A stretch of 5,642 nt of DNA from Bacteroidales bacterium UBA1216 (GCA_002309255.1 DBXI01000060.1:1-5642), one strand, 5' to 3'. Positions 1-5,325 are shown, numbered from the stretch's first letter. Notes: generated from the letters alone by a model not told the origin. A program made the numbers and translations.

Positions 1-25
1 TCTTCAACCACTCGAGCATCTCTCC
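1..25 (-). tRNA. tRNA-Ser, 5' part only (cut by the window edge)
   Basis: Read on the minus strand, positions 25 to 1 give a typical 5' half-start of a bacterial serine tRNA: a seven-base acceptor strand GGAGAGA, then T8 and G/C9, then the D-stem and D-loop start CTCGAGTGGTTGAAGA. The GGAGAGA acceptor followed by CGAGTGGTT is characteristic of type II tRNA-Ser genes. The anticodon, variable arm and 3' end lie outside the window, so the isoacceptor cannot be read. A tRNA-Leu would share the long variable arm but normally has a different acceptor start. This is a second serine tRNA, pointing away from the complete tRNA-Ser(UGA) at 5170. Confidence 0.8.
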
Positions 26-172
26 ATCGCGTTCGGCAACGCGGTCGCATCGGATTGCGTTTGGCGCAATAAAGGCGACGCGTGCCTTCGCTCTCCCCAC
101 CGCAAACACTACGTTGGTTCGCGTTGGGGACCCCGTGTCGGGGACCCAATCTTGGGGTTTTTTGCAAAATCG
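26..172 (-). ncRNA. Highly structured leader or small RNA upstream of tRNA-Ser
   Basis: This GC-rich block lies between a strong minus-strand promoter and the tRNA-Ser 5' end, and it is packed with inverted repeats. In RNA order they are: 156-153 with 148-145 (CCCA/UGGG); 143-139 with 135-131 (CCCCG ACA CGGGG); 129-117 with 107-95 (12 pairs around one A-G mismatch, 9-base loop); 88-84 with 76-72 (AAGGC/GCCUU); 70-65 with 59-54 (AUUGCG/CGCAAU); and 45-38 with 33-26 (ACCGCGUU GCCG AACGCGAU). In the largest stem, position 104 against 120 is U-G in the minus-strand RNA but A-C on the plus strand, which favours a minus-strand transcript. The other tRNA-Ser in the window has a leader of only about 18 bases. 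The block may be a tRNA leader removed by RNase P or an independent RNA. No known RNA family was recognised, and the folds were found by eye, without energy calculation. Confidence 0.45.
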
Positions 173-176
173 ACTA

Positions 177-207
177 CAAAGGTACAAAAAAGATTTGATA
201 TTTCAAA
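177..207 (-). promoter_or_regulatory. Bacteroidetes-type promoter driving the left tRNA-Ser leader
   Basis: On the minus strand, TTTG (207-204) is followed after 19 bases by TACCTTTG (184-177). This is a full match to the Bacteroidetes -33 TTTG / -7 TAnnTTTG promoter at normal spacing. Transcription would start near 170-172 and run left through the hairpin block into the tRNA-Ser at position 25, giving an unusually long leader of about 145 bases. The surrounding DNA (158-296) is strongly AT-rich. Confidence 0.75.
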
Positions 208-296
208 ACATTTTGCGAAAAAAAATCGCTATTTGTGTATTTTTTTTGCAAATTGTAGCCATTTGCGCAAAAAAGTGTACAAAATGGCACCTATTT
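208..296. other. AT-rich spacer after the operon, with one weak inverted repeat
   Basis: This non-coding spacer lies between the tatD stop codon and the tRNA promoter. It is dominated by A and T runs. One seven-base inverted repeat, GCCATTT (258-264) with AAATGGC (282-288), could form a hairpin with a 17-base loop just after the operon. It has no T-run on its 3' side in the minus direction, so it is at best a weak terminator. The operon may simply read into the downstream tRNA transcription unit. Confidence 0.4.
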
Positions 297-1151
297 TTAC
301 TTGTTTTTTGTTGGAAGTCGGAACAGAGTCCTGCTGTTGTTGGAAGTCACCTCGATCACCTCTTTGGGTGTGCAATGGTATATTTCAGCCAGTCTATTTA
401 CTACGTACTGCATCAGTAGTGGTTCGTTCCGTTCTCCGCGGTGCGGAGTGGGTGCAAGGTAAGGTCCATCGGTCTCCAGCAGTAGTCGCTGCAGCGGCAC
501 ATTCGCTAAGTTCTCCGCCAAGTGGCTGTTCTTGAAGGTCAACACACCGCCTATGCCCAAGTACATCCCCATCTTCAGCCACTCGTGCGCTACCTCCGCA
601 CTGCCGCTGAAGCAGTGGATAACCCCTCTGAGTTTTGATTTCTTTCGCTCGTCGAAGCCGTGTTGACTTCTAACGTCTACCGTTTCACTTCTAACTTCTT
701 CTTTGACAATGTTCAGGCAGTCGGCTATTGCGTCGCGTGAGTGGATGATCACGGGCAGGTCGAGCTCCTGTGCCCACTGGAGCTGTGTTCTGAACACCTC
801 ATGCTGCGCATCGATGTAATCACGTGTGTAGTGGTAATCCAATCCTATCTCTCCTATGGCTACTATGCGCTCGCTTATATCTAATCCGTCCGCTGTGTGC
901 GCAATCATGGCTTGATGCAGTACTCGTAGTTGTTCCTGCCAATCGTTGGCTACATCCTGCGGATGAAGCCCGAGTACAGGGTAGCAGAACCCGCGCCATC
1001 GTCGGCAGATGTCCATGATGGGCTCTATCGACTGCGCATTCACGCTTGGTATAACGATGGCCTCTATGCCGCCGTCCATCTGTCGCTGCAGCATCTCCTC
1101 ACGGTCGGCTGCATAGGCCTCTTCGTCAATATGGCAATGGCTGTCAATCAT
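297..1151 (-). CDS. tatD: TatD family metal-dependent hydrolase (DNase)
   Basis: A cytoplasmic TIM-barrel metallohydrolase of 284 residues in the TatD/YcfH family, whose members are Mg2+/Zn2+-dependent DNases; the exact substrate cannot be read from sequence. All metal-site motifs are present: HxH at residues 5 and 7 (DSHCHID), GLHP at 61-64, E101 in GEIGLDY, H137 in IIHSRD, H179 in IHCFSG and D228 in ETDGPYLAP, followed by PHRGERNEP. The family usually has about 255-265 residues. The excess here is a charged segment at about 151-175, between the helix after IIHSRD and the strand GVIHCFSG, where the DNA contains a short tandem repeat. The start at 1151 is supported because MIDSHCHID is the family N-terminus. 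The ATG overlaps the galactanase stop as ATGA, so translation is probably coupled. It is the last gene of the four-gene operon. Confidence 0.95.
   Translation of the reverse strand: MIDSHCHIDEEAYAADREEMLQRQMDGGIEAIVIPSVNAQSIEPIMDICRRWRGFCYPVLGLHPQDVANDWQEQLRVLHQAMIAHTADGLDISERIVAIGEIGLDYHYTRDYIDAQHEVFRTQLQWAQELDLPVIIHSRDAIADCLNIVKEEVRSETVDVRSQHGFDERKKSKLRGVIHCFSGSAEVAHEWLKMGMYLGIGGVLTFKNSHLAENLANVPLQRLLLETDGPYLAPTPHRGERNEPLLMQYVVNRLAEIYHCTPKEVIEVTSNNSRTLFRLPTKNK
666..698. repeat. Short direct repeat inside tatD (ACTTCTAAC[G/T]TC)
   Basis: Two 12-base copies, ACTTCTAACGTC (666-677) and ACTTCTAACTTC (687-698), differ at one base and are offset by 21 bases, a whole number of codons. They encode the similar peptides EVRS and DVRS in the extra segment of TatD at about residues 152-162. 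The repeat lies exactly where this protein is longer than its family, so it looks like an in-frame sequence gain that the fold tolerates in a surface loop. Confidence 0.6.
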
Positions 1152-2467
1152 TCGCTGATCTGTATCTTCTTACCGTTATGTATATACATGCCTGCGGGCA
1201 GCAGGTTTCGGTCAGTTCCCATAGCAACGCCGAGCAGGGTGTAGTAGATTCCGTTGCCGGCAGGAGCATCGTCGGTCACCGTCTCCGCTGCGGCATCTAT
1301 GCCCAGGAACGCGCCCAGGCGGTAGAGACCGGGATATGCCTTGTGGTTGTTCGGGTTGAACAGGCCTCGGTTGATCCATCCGTCGATGACTATCGTGTTC
1401 TCGTTCCACTTCGGTCCGCCGTTTCCGTTCTCCTCAGGGAACCAGTAGTAGAGTCCGGTCACGTAGTCGTACTGCCGGAGTGTCTTAGCCAGGTCAGCCA
1501 GATAGTTGCTCTGCCCCTCGGAGGTAGCGGGGTAGGTGGAGCGTGTGTCGAAGTTGATGCCATCCTTCGGCCAGTTGCTGTTGTAGTAGGCGGTCTCCAC
1601 GATCTGTATCGGTTTGTTGGGGTGAGCCTTGTGTAGATTGGTCAGCGTGGAAGGCAGCTCGGCGTTTAGACGTCCGTGCCAGAACGGATAGTAACTCAGT
1701 CCGATGATGTCATAATCCACCTTCCCCTGCTCCAGATTGTTGTAGAACTGCACGCATGCCACATAGTCGCCAGTACGCTCGATGTGGATGATGATCTTCG
1801 CCTCTGGACACACCTCTCTCACGGCACTCGAGCCTTGATTGATCAGTTTGCAGAACCTGTCCCATTGTTCGGGGTGCTGGTCGTACGGATCACGCGGAAA
1901 GATGCGATCCTCCGACTTGGCGGAGTTGCCGCGCAGCAGTATTCCGTAGCTGATCTCGTTGCCTACCTGCACGTAGTCGGGTGTTGCTCCGGCATCGACC
2001 AGCGTTTTCAGACACATGCGCGTGTACGTGTACATTGTATCTAATAGTTCCTCCTCGCTCAGCGCCTGCCAGGCTAATGGAATGCGCTGCTTGACAGGAT
2101 CAGCCCAAGAGTCAGAGTAGTGGAAGTCCAGTAGGAATGACATGCCTGCCTCCTTGATGCGTTTGCCTAACTTGGTGACATAATCCAGATCCTGCACCTC
2201 TCCTTGGCGGTCGTGGGTGTCGGGGTCGATGATGCATGGATTGACGAACAGCCGCACGCGGCAGGCATTCCAGTGCAGATTGTCGGCTGCGTATGTCACC
2301 AGGTCATCGATTTTTTTGCCGTCCTGATCCTTGTACGGGGTATTGTACTCCTCGTATGACGGCAGCAACGATATGTCGCCTCCTGCGAGACGCTGAACCT
2401 GTTCGTCCGCATGCAGACTCATGCTGATAGCTGTAAGCAGCACAAGGGATATGAGTGTGCGTTTCAT
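1148..2467 (-). CDS. Secreted arabinogalactan endo-beta-1,4-galactanase (GH53)
   Basis: A 439-residue glycoside hydrolase of family 53, whose members cut beta-1,4-galactan, including type I arabinogalactan side chains of pectin, with retention of configuration. Residues 1-20 form a signal peptide (MKRT, hydrophobic core, cut after LHA), so the enzyme is exported. GH53 hallmarks follow in order: GGDISLLPSYEE (29-40, where many relatives have GxDxS), RVRLFVNP (70-77), LLDFHYSDSWADPVKQ (112-127), VQVGNEI with the predicted acid/base E171, SYYPFWHG (258-265), IVETAYY with the predicted nucleophile E291, and GLYYWFPE (338-345). The catalytic core ends near 390. The last 40 or so residues (IYYTLLGVAMG to AGMYIHNGKKIQIS) resemble the short C-terminal tails of many exported Bacteroidales proteins. 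There is no lipobox. The gene starts 48 bases after queA with no promoter in between, and its stop overlaps the tatD start. Confidence 0.95.
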   Translation of the reverse strand: MKRTLISLVLLTAISMSLHADEQVQRLAGGDISLLPSYEEYNTPYKDQDGKKIDDLVTYAADNLHWNACRVRLFVNPCIIDPDTHDRQGEVQDLDYVTKLGKRIKEAGMSFLLDFHYSDSWADPVKQRIPLAWQALSEEELLDTMYTYTRMCLKTLVDAGATPDYVQVGNEISYGILLRGNSAKSEDRIFPRDPYDQHPEQWDRFCKLINQGSSAVREVCPEAKIIIHIERTGDYVACVQFYNNLEQGKVDYDIIGLSYYPFWHGRLNAELPSTLTNLHKAHPNKPIQIVETAYYNSNWPKDGINFDTRSTYPATSEGQSNYLADLAKTLRQYDYVTGLYYWFPEENGNGGPKWNENTIVIDGWINRGLFNPNNHKAYPGLYRLGAFLGIDAAAETVTDDAPAGNGIYYTLLGVAMGTDRNLLPAGMYIHNGKKIQISE

Positions 2468-2495
2468 ATGTAATGTATGATTGTTATGAATCCTT

Positions 2496-2539
2496 TTCTT
2501 TTAGCGCAGCGTTTTTTATTCTTTTAGCGCATCGTTTTT
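2496..2539. repeat. Dispersed repeat, locus 1: two tandem copies at the queA 3' end
   Basis: Two 21-base units (2496-2516 and 2519-2539) read TTCTTTTAGCGCAGCGTTTTT and the same with GCATCG, so 20 of 21 bases match at a 23-base period. The right-hand unit lies inside queA and encodes its last residues (NDALKE). The left-hand unit fills most of the gap before the galactanase gene. The same sequence type recurs at 3828-3851 and 4122-4164. Confidence 0.7.
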
Positions 2540-3787
2540 GAATAATATTGACGAGTCGCCGTAACTGAGGAAGCGGAAGTGGTGGCAGAGGGCGTAGTTG
2601 TATATCGTCTTCCAGTCGCCTGCTACGAAAGCAGACACCAGTAGCAGCAATGTTGATTTGGGTTGGTGGAAGTTTGTAATCAGTATATCCACGATGTGGA
2701 ACGTGTACCCGGGTCGGATCATGATCTGCGTTTCGGCATGCAGAGTGTCTATCCCTGTTGCGTCCATGTAGTCGAGTATCGCTTGCAGTGCATCATGGGG
2801 GCTGATGTTGTAGTCGCGCTCGTAGGGCTCGTGCTGTGCTATGTGAAGCGTCTCGTCATGACGTGATGCTGTGATGTTGTGATCACGACACTGGCATCCG
2901 ATGAAGTACAGGCTCTCCATTGTCCGCATCGATGTTGTGCCGACGGCTACGATGTGGCCTAAGTTGTCTTGTATGTCGGCTATAGCCTGCCTTGGTACGG
3001 AGATGATCTCCGTGTGCATGGGGTGTTGGTTAGCATCCTCCACTTTCACGGGCAGGAACGTTCCTGCACCTACGTGCAACGTCACTTCGGTGGTCTGAAT
3101 GCCGCGGCTGCGCAGGTCGTTGAGCACGGCCTCGGTGAAGTGCAGTCCGGCAGTAGGGGCTGCCACGGAGCCTTTGATGCGCGAATAGACGGTCTGGTAG
3201 GTCGTCTTGTCGCTTTCCTCGCTCTTGCGGTTCAGGTAGGGCGGTATAGGCAGTTCTCCTACCGCCTCCAGGATCTCAGAGAACGCCACGCTCGGATCGT
3301 CCCAACTGAAGAGCACGGCGTAGGTGTTACCCTGCTGTTCCCTCTTCTTCGCGCGCAGGCGTATAGTGCGCGCGCCTAAAATAATAGGTAGTTCAACGTA
3401 CTCAGTGTTGAACTTCTTTGCGTTACCTATCATACATTTCCATACGCAACCGGTTGTCGAACTGAGCGAGAGCTGGTAGTCGTACGGCTCTATCGGTGCC
3501 AGGCAGAAGACCTCAATGCGCGCACCTGTTGCCGCCTGCGTTCCGGCAGGTGCAGACTTATGAAACACCAGTCGCGCCTGTATAACGCGTGTGTTGTTAT
3601 ATACGAGCAGGGAGCCTGTCGGGATATATTCGCCTATTCGGTAGAACTTATCTTCGCTCACCAGTCCGTCGCGGTACACGAGGAGCTTGCTGTGGTCTCT
3701 TTCCGCGAGCGGGTACTTGGCGATTCTCTCGTCCGGTAGCGGATAATCGTACTCGCTTATCAGTATGGGTTTTTCTGTTGTAATCAT
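2516..3787 (-). CDS. queA: S-adenosylmethionine:tRNA ribosyltransferase-isomerase (QueA family)
   Basis: A cytoplasmic enzyme of 423 residues that transfers and isomerises the ribosyl part of SAM onto 7-aminomethyl-7-deazaguanine in tRNA, forming epoxyqueuosine at the wobble base. Family blocks are in order: YDYPLPDERIAKYPLAERDHSKLLV (13-37), NNTRVIQARL (64-73), ELPIPPYLNR (178-187), KGSVAAPTAGLHFT (205-218), VTLHVGAGTFLPV (235-247), AVGTTSMRTMES (281-292), TNFHQPKSTLLLLVSAF (371-387) and FRFLSYGD (404-411). E. coli QueA is about 356 residues; this is the longer Bacteroidetes form, with extra segments near 78-88, 118-155 and 298-325. A divergent role from classical QueA is therefore possible. 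The final residues come from a dispersed DNA repeat. The start at 3787 fits the family N-terminus, although the upstream methyltransferase frame continues 140 bases into the gene. Confidence 0.92.
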   Translation of the reverse strand: MITTEKPILISEYDYPLPDERIAKYPLAERDHSKLLVYRDGLVSEDKFYRIGEYIPTGSLLVYNNTRVIQARLVFHKSAPAGTQAATGARIEVFCLAPIEPYDYQLSLSSTTGCVWKCMIGNAKKFNTEYVELPIILGARTIRLRAKKREQQGNTYAVLFSWDDPSVAFSEILEAVGELPIPPYLNRKSEESDKTTYQTVYSRIKGSVAAPTAGLHFTEAVLNDLRSRGIQTTEVTLHVGAGTFLPVKVEDANQHPMHTEIISVPRQAIADIQDNLGHIVAVGTTSMRTMESLYFIGCQCRDHNITASRHDETLHIAQHEPYERDYNISPHDALQAILDYMDATGIDTLHAETQIMIRPGYTFHIVDILITNFHQPKSTLLLLVSAFVAGDWKTIYNYALCHHFRFLSYGDSSILFKNDALKE

Positions 3788-5039
3788 TCTTTTTTCTTTG
3801 AGCAGCCATGTATGGTTGCGGTCTTTTTTCTTTTAGCGGAGCGGTCTTTTTCCACTCCTTATGTTCGCCTTGGAAGAGTTCGTACTTGTTGAACATGCAC
3901 TCTATCTCTCCGTTCAGCAGGTGTATCTTTTCGGAAGGCTTTAATCCGATGCACTTCAATGCGTCCTCGTTGCCGGAGATGATCCACGCGGTTGCGCCTG
4001 TGAACTGGAACTTAAGCGTTCGTCCGATGTTCGCGTACAGATCCATGATGTTCTTGTCCTGCCCCAGTCGTTCGCCGTATGGCGGATTGATCATCACCAG
4101 TGCTCCTTCTGTTGTCTTTGCTCTTTGAGCGTCAGCGGTCTTTTGTCTTTGAGCGGAGCGGTCTATCTCTTCCATGCGGATCTGTTTGACGTCGATGTAC
4201 TTCTGCACGCCAGCGGATCGGATGTTCTTCAGTGCGGCTTGCACGGCGTAGAATCCGGCATCTGAGCCGTATATATGGTGCGTGAACTGGCGCTCGTCGC
4301 TGTCGTCCTCGCTCACGGTCTCGAACAGGTCTGGGTTGAAGTCTTTCCACCGCTCGAAGGCAAAGTGTTTGCGGAAGATTCCGGGCGGTATGTTCAGGGC
4401 TATGAGCGCCGCTTCGATCAGAATCGTTCCCGAGCCGCACATGGGGTCGTAGAGGTCGGATTGTCCATTCCATCCTGCGAGCAGGAGCATTCCAGCCGCC
4501 AGTGCCTCGTTGATGGGCGCTTCGGTGTTGGCTACGCGCCAGCCGCGTTTGTGCAGGCTCTCGCCACTGCTGTCCAGCGACACGGTCACCTGCTGCTCGG
4601 CTATATGTACGTTGATGTACAGGTCCGGATCGGTGATTCGCACACTTGGACGCTTGCCGTACTTCTCGTTGAAGCGGTCGGCAATGGCGTCCTTGACCTT
4701 GTATGTTACGTAGCGCGAGTGCTTGAATGTTTCTGAATAGACCGTGGCATCGATGCTGAACGTTGTGGTGAGATCCATGTATTGTTCCCAGTCGATCTGC
4801 TTCACCTGTTCATATACGGCATCCGCATCGCCTGCTCGGAACGAGGCTATCGGTACGAGCACTCGCGAGGCGGTACGCAGCCAGAGGTTGGCTCGATATA
4901 GCATCCCCTTGTCGCCCGTGAATGTCACTGCACGACGACCGATCTCTATCTCGTTCGCCCCCAGTGCGGTCAACTCACCCGCCAGCACATCTTCCAGACC
5001 CTTGAAAGTCTTGGCTATCATCGTAAATTCTGCTCTCAT
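3648..5039 (-). CDS. THUMP-domain class I SAM-dependent rRNA methyltransferase (RlmL N-terminal/COG0116 type)
   Basis: A predicted 23S rRNA guanine-N2 methyltransferase of 463 residues and first gene of the operon. The N-terminal half carries a THUMP RNA-binding region that ends in GESLHKRGWR (159-168). The Rossmann domain has SAM motif I, YDPMCGSGTILIEAAL (197-212), and the catalytic motif NPPYGERL (318-325). I start it at 5039 (MRAEFTMIAKTFKGLEDVL) because this matches the family N-terminus and lies about 22 bases after the predicted transcription start. A TTG at 5069 would lie inside the promoter. Two oddities are visible. An eight-residue tandem (DRSAQRQK/TADAQRAK, 293-308) encoded by a dispersed repeat sits just before the catalytic motif. 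The family core ends near residue 395 (YELFQGEHKEWKK), but the frame continues about 65 residues as an Arg/Lys-rich tail overlapping queA. Confidence 0.9.
   Translation of the reverse strand: MRAEFTMIAKTFKGLEDVLAGELTALGANEIEIGRRAVTFTGDKGMLYRANLWLRTASRVLVPIASFRAGDADAVYEQVKQIDWEQYMDLTTTFSIDATVYSETFKHSRYVTYKVKDAIADRFNEKYGKRPSVRITDPDLYINVHIAEQQVTVSLDSSGESLHKRGWRVANTEAPINEALAAGMLLLAGWNGQSDLYDPMCGSGTILIEAALIALNIPPGIFRKHFAFERWKDFNPDLFETVSEDDSDERQFTHHIYGSDAGFYAVQAALKNIRSAGVQKYIDVKQIRMEEIDRSAQRQKTADAQRAKTTEGALVMINPPYGERLGQDKNIMDLYANIGRTLKFQFTGATAWIISGNEDALKCIGLKPSEKIHLLNGEIECMFNKYELFQGEHKEWKKTAPLKEKRPQPYMAAQRKKNDYNRKTHTDKRVRLSATGRENRQVPARGKRPQQAPRVPRRTGERR
3795..3851. repeat. Dispersed repeat, locus 2: at the methyltransferase/queA junction
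   Basis: A full copy (3828-3851, TTCTTTTAGCGGAGCGGTCTTTTT) and a partial one (3795-3806, TCTTTGAGCAGC) lie just upstream of the queA start in the transcription direction. A preceding GCGGTCTTTTTTC (3818-3830) is part of the same pattern. In the methyltransferase frame they encode KKTAPLKEKRPQ and AAQRKK, the first part of its extra tail, so the tail begins where the repeats begin. Confidence 0.65.
4122..4164. repeat. Dispersed repeat, locus 3: in-frame tandem inside the methyltransferase
   Basis: Two copies, 4122-4144 (TCTTTGAGCGTCAGCGGTCTTTT) and 4146-4164 (TCTTTGAGCGGAGCGGTCT), are offset by 24 bases and so preserve the reading frame. They encode DRSAQRQK and TADAQRAK. Together with loci 1 and 2 they define the plus-strand consensus TCTTTKAGCGSAGCGGTCTTT. 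They sit between conserved parts of the methyltransferase domain, a few residues before NPPYGERL. Confidence 0.7.
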
Positions 5040-5066
5040 ATCTATTTGATTGCTGAAAAGACTTTG

Positions 5067-5097
5067 CAAAGATACACTTTTTTTCGCAAATTTGCAA
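5067..5097 (-). promoter_or_regulatory. Promoter of the four-gene operon
   Basis: On the minus strand, TTG (5097-5095) is followed after 20 bases by TATCTTTG (5074-5067), a perfect TAnnTTTG -7 element. Transcription would begin near 5060-5062, leaving a leader of about 22 bases before the ATG at 5039. No other TAnnTTTG element with a partner was seen in the short gaps between the operon genes. Confidence 0.75.
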
Positions 5098-5114
5098 GAA
5101 ACTGAACAAATAAA

Positions 5115-5146
5115 TTTGCATTTTTCGAAAAAATAGTGTATCTTTG
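5115..5146 (+). promoter_or_regulatory. Promoter of tRNA-Ser(UGA)
   Basis: TTTG (5115-5118) is followed after 20 bases by TATCTTTG (5139-5146), matching the Bacteroidetes -33/-7 consensus. The predicted start near 5152 gives a leader of about 18 bases before the mature tRNA 5' end at 5170, a normal arrangement for a tRNA gene. Confidence 0.8.
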
Positions 5147-5169
5147 CACCCGCGTTTGCGAAAAACGAA

Positions 5170-5254
5170 GGAAAGATGGCGGAGTGGTCGATCGCGGCGG
5201 TCTTGAAAACCGTTGACCTGCGAGGGTCCGGGGGTTCGAATCCCTCTCTTTCCG
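5170..5254 (+). tRNA. tRNA-Ser (anticodon UGA)
   Basis: An 85-base type II tRNA. The acceptor strands GGAAAGA (5170-5176) and TCTTTCC (5247-5253) pair fully and are followed by discriminator G5254, as expected for serine. The anticodon stem GCGGT/ACCGT encloses the loop CTTGAAA, giving anticodon TGA, which reads UCA and related serine codons. A short variable arm precedes the T arm GGGGG TTCGAAT CCCTC. The 3' CCA is not encoded, because the next bases are CTT. The gene has its own promoter and is followed at once by a strong hairpin terminator. Confidence 0.95.
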
Positions 5255-5255
5255 C

Positions 5256-5304
5256 TTAAAAGTATCAGGAGCATCCTAATAAGGGACGCTCCTGATACTT
5301 TTAG
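5256..5304. terminator. Strong symmetrical intrinsic terminator after tRNA-Ser(UGA)
   Basis: A perfect 15-base inverted repeat, AAAAGTATCAGGAGC (5258-5272) and GCTCCTGATACTTTT (5288-5302), is extended inward after one mismatch by TCCT/GGGA (5274-5277 with 5283-5286), leaving the loop AATAA. Four A's at one foot and four T's at the other let it work in both directions. It would end the tRNA transcript and also that of the convergent lipoprotein gene. Confidence 0.85.
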
Positions 5305-5325
5305 GAGAAGGAAAGGGCCTTCTCC
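5304..5325. terminator. Second hairpin directly after the first terminator
   Basis: GGAGAAGG (5304-5311) pairs with CCTTCTCC (5318-5325) around a six-base loop. It has no T-run, but it abuts the stronger terminator and may act as a back-up, or as the 3'-end structure for transcripts arriving from the lipoprotein side. The function is inferred. Confidence 0.45.

Larger units (their letters stand above)
5066..5147. repeat. Inverted repeat formed by two near-identical divergent promoters
   Basis: GCAAAGATACACT at 5066-5078 is matched exactly in inverted orientation by AGTGTATCTTTGC at 5135-5147. The match extends inward through an A/T run to CG (5085-5086 and 5126-5127) with a single-base length difference. 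Each arm holds the -7 box of one promoter, so the operon and the tRNA use almost the same core promoter in opposite directions. Confidence 0.85.

Noticed and set aside
124..163. Plus-strand hairpin (124-149) with six T's at 158-163 as an intrinsic terminator
   Set aside because: The T-run follows eight bases after the stem and no plus-strand gene precedes it; the same bases are better explained as part of the minus-strand structured leader.
114..535. Plus-strand frames of 101 and 127 residues over the left spacer and the tatD 3' end
   Set aside because: They cross a hairpin region, AT-rich promoter DNA and antisense tatD; their translations are low-complexity and match no family.
1178..1636. 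Plus-strand 152-residue frame antisense to the galactanase
   Set aside because: The minus strand encodes a complete GH53 enzyme with both catalytic glutamates here; the plus frame has no family features.
5040..5069. TTG start at 5069 that would add ten residues to the methyltransferase
   Set aside because: The TTG overlaps the -7 box of the operon promoter, so it would lie upstream of the transcript start; the ATG at 5039 matches the family N-terminus.
4975..5274. Minus-strand 99-residue frame containing GIRTPGPSQVNGFQDRRDRPL
   Set aside because: It is the antisense translation of tRNA-Ser(UGA), a common false protein call; it also runs through the divergent promoter region.
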